Source of the DNA: Bicyclus anynana
Taxonomy: Eukaryota > Arthropoda > Insecta > Lepidoptera > Nymphalidae
NCBI RefSeq assembly: GCF_947172395.1
Contig: NC_069087.1
Coordinates: 15,940,889 to 16,004,888, forward strand
Reading direction: 5' to 3'
Length of the DNA stretch: 64,000 bases
The notes under the pieces are model-generated. The model ran no database searches, had not been told where the DNA came from, and saw nothing but the letters and a program-made list of their open reading frames with translations. Made by a program: the position numbers and the translations under genes. Positions 60,201-64,000 of the stretch are shown piece by piece (position 1 is the stretch's first letter; every line of letters starts with the position of its first letter).

Positions 60201-60726
60201 GCCAGTCACAGGGATTTGCTGAATGCAGGTGGTTCATGGTGGTGATGTTTGGGAATCCCTCCAAAAGGCCTATGTCCTGCAGTGGACGTCCACCAGCTGA
60301 TATGATGACATGATGATGAAGTGGGGCCAAGCTCTTTGGCTTTGTAGTGGGCCGTTAAAATAGGCTGGTAATAATGTTGATTTTTCATTATCATCACTAC
60401 TACTCTTATGATAAACTATGGAAAAACAGAATCCGTATGGAGGTTACATTATATAAATCGAACTAATCTTAAACATAAATGTCTCACCCTTGCTCTTCTA
60501 ATGTATCTTCCAGTTCTGCACATTTCACTTCGATTTTCCTCTTCCTCTCGTGGTCAAGAATCTCCCGGTTGGGCTGTTTATTTGAGGCGGAATCTAATTT
60601 AGCGATCTCGTCCTCAGTTCTATAGTTCACAGAATCTTTAGTTTTTCTAACAGAAGCCCAGTTTCTTTGCACGTAACCATTCGTCCCCGATCCTCTTGGC
60701 GTTGTCAAACCAATCCCATTGTACAT
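30221..60726 (-). CDS. SRRM2: Serine/arginine repetitive matrix protein 2, ten coding exons over 30.5 kb
   Basis: Exons, in order: 60488-60726, 56222-56329, 43015-43230, 42341-42400, 41008-41122, 38453-38505, 36218-38284, 35578-35664, 34186-34284, 30221-30347. All borders are GT/AG, phases close, total 3171 nt, 1056 residues. Exon 1 begins MYNGIGLTTPRGSGTNGYVQ, the SRRM2 hallmark. ILDHERKRKIEVK to RVAAFRAKL is the Cwc21 domain that contacts Prp8 in the spliceosome. Exon 3 carries EKNARIREAFGIS and SSLDP-like TSLDPERRAR. The rest is lysine- and RS-rich, with RSRSRSRSRS at the end of exon 7. The tail SPSFLDRRRIT/SARKRPIPYRR is split between the last two exons. Human SRRM2 is much longer. The protein organises nuclear speckles. 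A possible 5' UTR acceptor lies at about 60747. Introns 1 and 2 (4.2 and 13 kb) hold most of the repeats. Confidence 0.93.
30348..33567 (-). other. SRRM2 intron 9, AT-rich
   Basis: This 3.2-kb part of the last intron holds no supported frame, repeat family or RNA gene. Confidence 0.4.
33570..34120. repeat. Degenerate tandem array with the word atttcaatgtaa
   Basis: Variants of aatttcaatgtaa and atttcaaggttacc recur at least eight times over 550 bp, with spacing near 60 bp in the best part (33832, 33891, 33949). It lies in SRRM2 intron 9, ending 66 bp from exon 9. Confidence 0.6.
34470..35245 (-). repeat. Two diverged tandem units of about 380 bp with CRE-like palindromes
   Basis: Unit 1 (34470-34825) and unit 2 (34850-35245) share atatttttttga.acgtg, gataatacgagc, gtttgacaaaaat, gtttagtacatca and gtgacgtcacaa. 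TGACGTCA occurs in both units and a second time in unit 2. It fills most of SRRM2 intron 8. Confidence 0.7.
35270..35460 (+). mobile_element. Degenerate Helitron-like fragment
   Basis: It contains aaaattactggaccgatttg and aaaagttattgcacc, the internal body of the Helitron family seen at 18865-18900, and ends in actacgcgggtgataccgct. Termini are lost. Confidence 0.4.
35995..36170 (+). repeat. tRNA-derived SINE, family C
   Basis: A-box-like tgctcaacggtaagagcg and a B-box-like agttccatccg are followed by a tail through gactagttggagggtaatga. It lies in SRRM2 intron 7. A partial relative is at 52200-52290. Confidence 0.6.
36218..38284 (-). CDS. SRRM2: SRRM2 exon 7, large RS/KE-rich exon
   Basis: This 2067-nt exon encodes about two thirds of SRRM2. 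It starts after ttgtttcag with SPVTQTKERQWERPKD, passes through ERRRSTDKRRSVEKRRSTER repeats and charged Lys/Glu/Arg stretches, and ends with a pure Ser-Arg alternation and SYSSSR. The frame is uninterrupted from 38284 to 36218, with no internal start needed. The one structured-looking part is DEDGF-type acidic sequence followed by a helix (SLDERARQDELDNKELNRLK). Confidence 0.92.
38506..41007 (-). other. SRRM2 intron 5
   Basis: AT-rich. It includes a 79-codon plus-strand frame at 39241-39480 without a recognisable domain and an A/G-rich low-complexity tract at 40630-40715. I see no supported gene. Confidence 0.4.
41240..41345 (+). repeat. RTE-type LINE 3' end, degenerate
   Basis: The segment ttggaagtccttaagagagt, ctatgttcagcatggatgtc, catcagatgac matches the RTE terminal sequence (ggcctatgtcc.gcagtggac) seen at 60260-60295. 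It lies in SRRM2 intron 4. Confidence 0.5.
42692..42984 (-). mobile_element. MITE (CTCAGACC family), full length
   Basis: The terminal words ctcaggcc and ggtctgag are inverted. The body shares ttttgaggggcactcacaca and gacagacaa (reverse) with the copies at 10675-10945 and 62670-62910. It occupies about half of SRRM2 intron 3, ending 31 bp from exon 3. Confidence 0.7.
43673..44001 (-). CDS. Candidate alternative first exon inside SRRM2 intron 2
   Basis: An ATG at 43999-44001 opens 109 codons plus two bases, ending ATAAG|GTGTGT. Phase 2 is exactly what SRRM2 exon 3 (43230, 443 bp downstream) accepts. The translation is unlike AT-rich chance frames: arginine-rich start (MQRGRASRRE), FERLWRGTFQAVLAG, a palmitoylation-like cluster GCCCRCSC (74-81) and LSNEEERKSMRSVI. 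An internal ttgcag at about 43722 could also be an acceptor, giving a 50-nt exon in phase 0. Upstream lies a CpG-rich stretch with TGACGTCA. If joined to SRRM2, the product would lack the MYNGIG/Cwc21 N terminus. It could instead belong to another gene or be a non-coding CpG island. Confidence 0.4.
44002..44280 (-). promoter_or_regulatory. CpG-rich region with a CRE, upstream of the candidate first exon
   Basis: GC content is far above the surroundings (gccggcggcggcccggcggc at about 44117). TGACGTCA lies at 44099-44106. This is the strongest CpG-rich block in the window and fits a promoter firing toward 43673-44001. Confidence 0.45.
44201..44555. repeat. Direct repeat pair of about 75 bp
   Basis: 44201-44270 (ttctgacgccgccctg, gggcctttgaa, gatttaatct) is repeated at 44473-44555 (ttctgacgccgctctg, gggcctttgaa, catttaattt), 200 bp apart, next to the CpG-rich region. 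Confidence 0.6.
45780..46230 (+). repeat. Interspersed repeat, unclassified
   Basis: It starts atcgacttcaaaaaatgagg, an opening also seen at 51862 and 54612. It contains two related internal segments (tctgatgatggagccgaagc, tctggtgatggagacgaggg). It has no reading frame. Confidence 0.5.
46731..46895. mobile_element. 165-bp MITE with 37-bp TIRs
   Basis: Left tggcacgttgactttctttc, tacgatcacaaacgcttc and right gaagcgtttgcgatcgtaga, aagagaatcgacatgcca are near-perfect inverted repeats. Confidence 0.8.
47090..47340 (+). repeat. LINE 3'-end repeat
   Basis: A GC-rich tract (ccgcgcgcgcaatgcgtgca) continues through tgcaagaaccagctcatgac to gggttcgaaactagtcgggc and atactccgacttaatatcac. This tail is common in lepidopteran repeats. 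A partial reverse copy is at 13985-14095. LINE assignment is from memory. Confidence 0.5.
47382..47690 (+). repeat. SINE family A, full length
   Basis: The tRNA-derived head has A box gtggcgcagtagtatgcgc and B box gggttcgatccccggc. The body contains gatttagcgttcctgtacga and ccgaaaggggtgtggatttt, and it ends in AAGAATAAAAAAAAAT. Confidence 0.85.
48225..48458 (-). repeat. SINE family A, reverse
   Basis: The reverse complement shows the same head (gcgctgtggtatgcgcc, gggttcgatccccggc) and body. The 3' end is truncated at about 48225. Confidence 0.8.
49460..49634. mobile_element. MITE copy A (ACAGGCGTCCACTGATCCG family)
   Basis: Termini acaggcgtccactgatccgc and gcgaatcagtggacgcctgt are inverted. 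The interior repeats the terminus once (gtgcgtccactgatccgcat, 49516). Copy B is at 50479-50653. Confidence 0.75.
50479..50653. mobile_element. MITE copy B (same family as 49460-49634)
   Basis: It shares aggcgttcac.tatccgcatc at the left, gtgcgtccactgatccgtat inside and cggatcagtggacgcc at the right. Same length as copy A. Confidence 0.75.
50923..51290 (+). repeat. Tandem duplication, unit about 188 bp
   Basis: Unit 1 (50923-51110) and unit 2 (51111-51290) both begin acatgccttcttgaaggccc, contain acctcaatggcgttaaaatg and end in a T-run followed by gcgactggaaa. They differ by a few substitutions and short indels. Confidence 0.9.
52200..52290 (+). repeat. SINE family C fragment
   Basis: It includes cccgtcccgttggtcgattg and tcga/gtagagcgtac, related to the tail of 36080-36120. 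Confidence 0.4.
52410..52560 (+). repeat. Single arm of the long-TIR element family
   Basis: tgcctacaaaaacaccgcaa, aaagtgatcc, gagcactgagcgcacacacg and attatatatttatgtata match the left arm at 18205-18320. Confidence 0.65.
52599..52651. repeat. Perfect 21-bp palindrome, 11-nt loop
   Basis: Arms actaaatgatataggcacta(t) at 52599-52619 and its reverse complement at 52631-52651. Confidence 0.8.
53576..54105 (+). mobile_element. Helitron 5, interrupted by a SINE
   Basis: It starts TCACACTAATATTATAAAG after A and ends ccgctag before T (54105). The body is split at tgaaatttggaat by a 302-bp SINE with a 12-bp target duplication. Confidence 0.75.
53692..53993 (-). repeat. SINE family B, nearly full length, nested
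   Basis: On the minus strand the head reads gccgtgatagtccattggat, then atgatctctgcttccgattc. The body contains gtgcatgcacctccaact, and the 3' end gagccgaatatgggttgata-like sequence. It is flanked by gaaatttggaat at 53680-53691 and 53994-54005. Confidence 0.85.
54735..54895 (-). repeat. SINE family D, reverse
   Basis: It has the family-D head in reverse (tggacctcatgatccgaaac, ccaaacactaaaccaacg). Confidence 0.5.
54935..55225 (+). repeat. SINE family A, full length
   Basis: Head tgtggcgcaatagatttacc and gggttcgatccccggc; body aagcgatttagcgtttcggt and ccgaaaggggtgtggatttt. Confidence 0.85.
55243..55319. repeat. Imperfect palindrome, arms about 30 bp
   Basis: aaaaatacagtct, attatccttggtcta (left) and tagaccaaggataat, agactgtattttt (right) pair, with a 4-nt bulge on the left arm. 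Confidence 0.8.
55690..56092 (+). mobile_element. Helitron 6
   Basis: The 3' end acgcgaacgaagtcgcaggc, gtccgctag|T is typical; the body has actgaatgaattcaaatgaa and cttggcacgatttg. The 5' end is approximate. Confidence 0.65.
56102..56200 (-). repeat. SINE family B head
   Basis: tcatatccaatgggctatcg (reverse of A box) next to ccctccgaatcgaaggc. The fragment lies 20 bp from SRRM2 exon 2. Confidence 0.6.
56620..56835 (-). repeat. SINE family B, 3' part
   Basis: catattcggctcactgttga, gcggattggcagacttcacg and tttcctcacgatatttttcc match the body of 53692-53993 in the same orientation. Confidence 0.75.
56840..58460 (-). other. SRRM2 intron 1, unannotated part
   Basis: AT-rich DNA with a short GC-richer patch at about 57400-57560 that includes the inverted words atcgcggaatt and atccgcgat. 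No gene is supported. Confidence 0.35.
58464..58677 (+). mobile_element. Helitron 7, short
   Basis: It starts tcctactaatattataaatg and ends ggacgaagatgtgggtgtcc, gttag before T. The terminal CTAG has mutated to TTAG. Confidence 0.6.
58826..59015 (+). mobile_element. Helitron 8, 190 bp
   Basis: It starts TCTATACTAATATTATAAAG after A, contains aggaactactggtccgattt and ends gcgcggcgtcagctag before T. Confidence 0.75.
59876..60116 (-). repeat. SINE family A, reverse
   Basis: Reverse complement has a degenerate A box (tctgtggcacagacgaat), ggtcctgtgttcgatcccc and gaaaggggtgtggattttga. Confidence 0.75.
60235..60320 (+). repeat. RTE-type LINE 3' end
   Basis: gggaatccctccaaaaggcc, tatgtcctgcagtggacgtc, caccagctgatatgatgaca and a (gatgat) tail are the terminal sequence of insect RTE elements. 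Confidence 0.7.
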
Positions 60727-61408
60727 CTTGAAGATCTAACCCTAACTGAAATAGGAAAGTTTTAAATTCACATTCAAAATAAAAGTTATAATTTTTCTAC
60801 GTCGCGTGCAATTTGATACGTAAGCAAAAATAATCAACAGCCATCTTTACCACTTATACGACTGATTTGAATCCCTTCACACTTTAAGATTTAATATTTA
60901 GGTTAAAGTTCATGCTAGCTTACCTATATCAAGAAGATCAAAATAATTTATTATTTGACGAAAAATACGTCCATCTTGGTTGAGGTTTTTATTTTTTTTT
61001 AATTTTTAGCCTTGTATTGTACACACAGAAAAATAATAGCCTCTGTCCACAGACGACAAATGAAGCCTCTGTCATTTCTAAACTGCCGCGTGTCTATGAC
61101 TCTGAACTTTATTTGTCGTCTGTAATTTGATTTTATTGTGGATTCTTTTGTTGTTGTTCTTTGTTTTGTTGTTATCTGTGGTTGAAATATTTTTTAAAGC
61201 GAGCTTAAGAGTCCAAAGCCGATAAAATGCTCTAAGCTTTTTTGTTTATAGTCTGCGCTTAGTAGCTGGTAGCTATATTCTGTGTCTGTGGTGGTAAATA
61301 ATTGTCAAAGGTTATGTTTGTATTTTGATTTTACTCTTTTCCTTTTGTGGTTATTTAGTAGGAGTCTTTATAATTTTATAAGCATTGACTAGTGTGATAC
61401 AGAACAAA
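60727..61408. promoter_or_regulatory. Shared upstream region of SRRM2 (minus) and THOC6 (plus)
   Basis: Only 682 bp separate the two start codons. A plausible SRRM2 5' UTR acceptor (cctatttcag on the minus strand, about 60747) suggests a leader exon further upstream. A 17-bp inverted repeat lies at 61049-61065 and 61107-61123. Confidence 0.5.
61049..61123. repeat. 17-bp inverted repeat in the SRRM2/THOC6 promoter region
   Basis: acagacgacaaatgaag and ctttatttgtcgtctgt pair at 16 of 17 positions with a 41-nt spacer. A similar half-site (gtccacagacgg, ccacaaatgaag) lies upstream of TXNDC17 at about 9738-9766. Confidence 0.65.
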
Positions 61409-63528
61409 ATGCTCGACAAAATGTTATACAATACAATTCTTTCTCAAACCCTCTCACCTTGCGGAAAATATTTGGTAGCCGGCAATATATATGGACAAAT
61501 TGCTGTTTTTGAGTTAGTATAGTCAAGTATTTCCTACTAAGCGTATAAATAATAACGCCCACGTAACAGTATACCTTTTTTTTCAGTCTGGATAACATTT
61601 TCAATCCTGTGGTAGAACTTCTTACCTCTGACTATAACAAGCCAAAACAAATTCATACGCTAGAGTCGGGCAGTCAAGTATGTAGTTTAATTACCACAAA
61701 CAAATTTCTTGTGGTCGGCACAGTCAATCAGATATCAGGATGGGATTGGAAAGCTGTAGGACATTCAAAATTGGGTAATTTATCTTTTTATTACCTTTAT
61801 TAAGACATTAAACATTTTACTTATCTCCTATTTGAGTAATTGGTAAATGTTATTTATTATACTATAAAAAATAAATAAAATTCTCGTTTTATTCCGCAGG
61901 TAAACCATCTTGGACTATAGAGATACGGCCGCAGGTCCAGTTTGAAAATTGTGACATCAACTGTCTGTGGTGTTCCGAGGATGAAGAGAAGCTGTATGCA
62001 GGCTGTGGAGACAATATAATCTATGTGTTTAACTTGGAGGATGGTCGAGTCATCCACACATATGAGGGGCACTCTGATTTTGTGCATTGTGTACATGGAA
62101 AGTGAGTATTGACATAGGAAAAATACTTTTGACTACTGTTGCTCAAAAACACAGTCATAAGCATTTCAGCCTCTAGGGGCGAAATTTATAGGCAATTTTG
62201 TTTTTTAAATTTTGTCTGTTGCGAGTACTAGCCTACTATAAAACGAAAAAGGTTTAATTCGTAAGTTTACTCATACTAAAACAATGGTATTGTTCTTGTA
62301 TGTGTGTTCAGAGAGTATGTTATACTGTTGTCTCTAGCCGATTATTGATAACATCTGATAAAACCTTTAGGGGTAATGTTGGGTCTTTGTTCTAAAACCT
62401 GTCCTTTAAGGCCTGGACTTTTAGTAGACTATTCAAATGTTTATGTTAAATATTGTTATTCTGTTTAAGTGGGCAGCAGTTGATCTCCTCGGGTGAGGAT
62501 GGACTGGTTCTGCTCTGGGACCGGCGGACGAAGAAGTCTCACAACAAAATAGTCCCTCACAGCAATAGCAAGGTTCAGCGCCCTGACATTGGGAAATGGG
62601 TGGGGGCTGCTGCGCTGGACAATGATTGGATAGTATGTATTATCAAAGTATCTACTAATATACATGCATCTCAGACCAATTATACCTTTGGACTTGTATC
62701 ACTCTCTAATTCACCAACGAAATTATCTGTAGTTTTTTTGAGAGGGACAAGGTAAACTCACACATCCAAAACCACCAATAAATATGTCCTGTGTCCCTAC
62801 ACTGCAACCCAACTGTAAATTTTAAGTTAAATTCAGTTAGGATAAACACATTAGGTCATGATCATTTGCTTTTGACAGAGCGAGGCAGCTCCTATGGTAA
62901 CTGGTCTGAGGTATGCACAACATAAGCATACATTTAAATAATATACATAGGAATCAATTAATTGTCGACTTTATTCCATTGCCTGCAACTGCCATTATGG
63001 TTTGATAAATTAATTAGTAGCAAAAAAGTTTAGTTTATTAAATACGTCCATTGTCAACCACTCATTCAACCACATAAAGGCCGTACAGCCTACTTTAGTA
63101 TTTTAGTCAAGTACGAACAATTTTTGGGCGGTAAATCCAGAAAAATAGTCTGAACTAGTACTACTTAAAATCTTTTTCCATAAAGAATATTGTTTTTTTA
63201 TTCTTAGGTCTGCGGCGGAGGACCTAGACTATCTCTATGGCATTTACGTTCTCTCGACGTCGTAACAGTATTCGACATTCCCGACAAAGGGATCCACGTG
63301 TCACTGTTCCACGACGACTGTGTATTCGCTGGCGGCGTGTCCAAGCAATTGTACCAGCTGAGCTATGCCGGTGACGTCAGAGTTGAGCTACCAGTCTCGG
63401 CGACCACAGTGTACTCCGCCTTGTTGGCGACGCAACCAAGGAAAGTGTTGTCGATAGCAGGCTCTAGTCCGGAGATAGATCTTTGCACTACCTTCAATTA
63501 TAGGGATCAAGTTTTGCATTTCAGATAA
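61409..63528 (+). CDS. THOC6: THO complex subunit 6, WD-repeat protein, five exons
   Basis: Exons 61409-61512, 61587-61774, 61900-62101, 62470-62632 and 63208-63528 close in phase (2, 1, 2, 0) to 978 nt, 325 residues, close to human 341. Family marks: [25 protein letters not shown] (residues 10-34), [11 protein letters not shown], the WD block [38 protein letters not shown] and [10 protein letters not shown], all matching THOC6. The donor of exon 1 (GA|GTTAGT) is the weakest junction; it was chosen because it keeps frame with the acceptor at 61586. The protein is a nuclear beta-propeller subunit that bridges THO dimers into the TREX export complex. AATAAA lies at 63534-63539. Intron 4 contains a MITE. 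Confidence 0.92.
62670..62910 (-). mobile_element. MITE (CTCAGACC family), full length
   Basis: Perfect termini ctcagacca and tggtctgag bound 241 bp. The body has aattcaccaacgaaattatc and tgtcctgtgtccctacactg, shared with 42692-42984. It lies in THOC6 intron 4, 37 bp after the exon 4 donor. Confidence 0.75.
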
Positions 63529-63589
63529 TTTAAAATAAAGTTTTTTATATTTATCTCATGTTTTATTTGGTGGTTTATTCTATTTGAGC

Positions 63590-63775
63590 ATTGTTTTTTG
63601 ACGGTGAAGGAAAATCTTCGCGAGAAAACCTGCGTACCAGAGAGTTTTTTTAATTCTCTGCGTGTGTGAAGTCTGCCAATCCGCAATGGGCCAGCGTGGT
63701 GGACAACCCCTCTCATTCTGACAGGAGACTCGAGTACATCAGTGAGCCGAATATGGGTTGATAATGATGATGATG
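63590..63775 (+). repeat. SINE family B, 3' part
   Basis: gacggtgaaggaaaatcttc, tgtgtgaagtctgccaatcc and gagccgaatatgggttgata, with a (gatgat) tail. It starts 60 bp after the THOC6 stop. Confidence 0.8.
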
Positions 63776-63827
63776 ATGAGCATTGTTTTTGAACAATAAA
63801 AGTTATTAATAATATCTTTACTACCAA

Positions 63828-63890
63828 TGAAATATTTGCAAAATATCAATGAAATATTAAATATTTCATTGATATTTTGCAAATATTTCA
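63828..63890. repeat. Perfect 31-bp palindrome with 1-nt centre
   Basis: Arms 63828-63858 (tgaaatatttgcaaaatatc and on) and 63860-63890 are exact reverse complements around a single A. Confidence 0.85.
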
Positions 63891-64000
63891 TAATAATTAA
63901 TAATAATAATTAATAAGAAACTAATAATATTTTGTTATTTATACCTACATCCTCATAATATATTTTGAGAAATATAATATGTGGGTAGAAAAAACAATAT

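Overview
The window is AT-rich animal DNA with spliced genes (GT/AG introns, short exons) and dense interspersed repeats: Helitrons that start TCTATACTAATATTATAAA and end in a GC hairpin plus CTAG, tRNA-derived SINEs, RTE-, CR1/Jockey-like and R2-like LINEs, and many MITEs. This repeat set is typical of moths and butterflies, so the source is most likely a lepidopteran nuclear chromosome. I see no bacterial or viral gene, no CRISPR array and no rRNA or convincing tRNA gene.

Five host genes could be assembled exon by exon, with splice phases that close exactly. (1) TXNDC17, a thioredoxin-like WCPDC protein, minus strand, 5832-9519, 126 aa. Its first intron holds an intact second version of exon 1 with a WCIYC active site. 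(2) An unrecognised 480-aa Ser/Thr-Pro-rich protein, plus strand, 11247-15200, with a duplicated 3' end. (3) PXMP2, a peroxisomal Mpv17-family membrane protein, plus strand, 22308-24942, 185 aa. (4) SRRM2, the large SR-related spliceosome scaffold, minus strand, ten coding exons from 60726 down to 30221, 1056 aa. (5) THOC6, a WD-repeat subunit of the THO/TREX mRNA-export complex, plus strand, 61409-63528, 325 aa. SRRM2 and THOC6 are head to head with 682 bp between start codons, so a splicing factor and an export factor may share a promoter region.

Layout: 1-4560, two degenerate LINEs (the tail of an R2-like element, then a CR1/Jockey-like element on the minus strand with ORF1 and an endonuclease but no reverse transcriptase); 5462-9519, TXNDC17 and repeats in its introns; 9520-15560, RTE insertion, MITE and the 480-aa gene; 15900-20125, a Helitron-rich block with a nested insertion; 20870-21252, possible solo LTR; 22308-24942, PXMP2; 25300-30200, MITEs, a fold-back element and AT-rich DNA; 30221-60726, SRRM2, whose 13-kb intron 2 contains a CpG-rich stretch with a phase-compatible alternative first exon; 61409-63528, THOC6; then a SINE and a palindrome.

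The most interesting signals are two candidate alternative first exons (TXNDC17 and SRRM2), a Helitron whose empty target site can be read from the opposite arm of the inverted-repeat element it entered, and several unrelated near-perfect short-loop palindromes.
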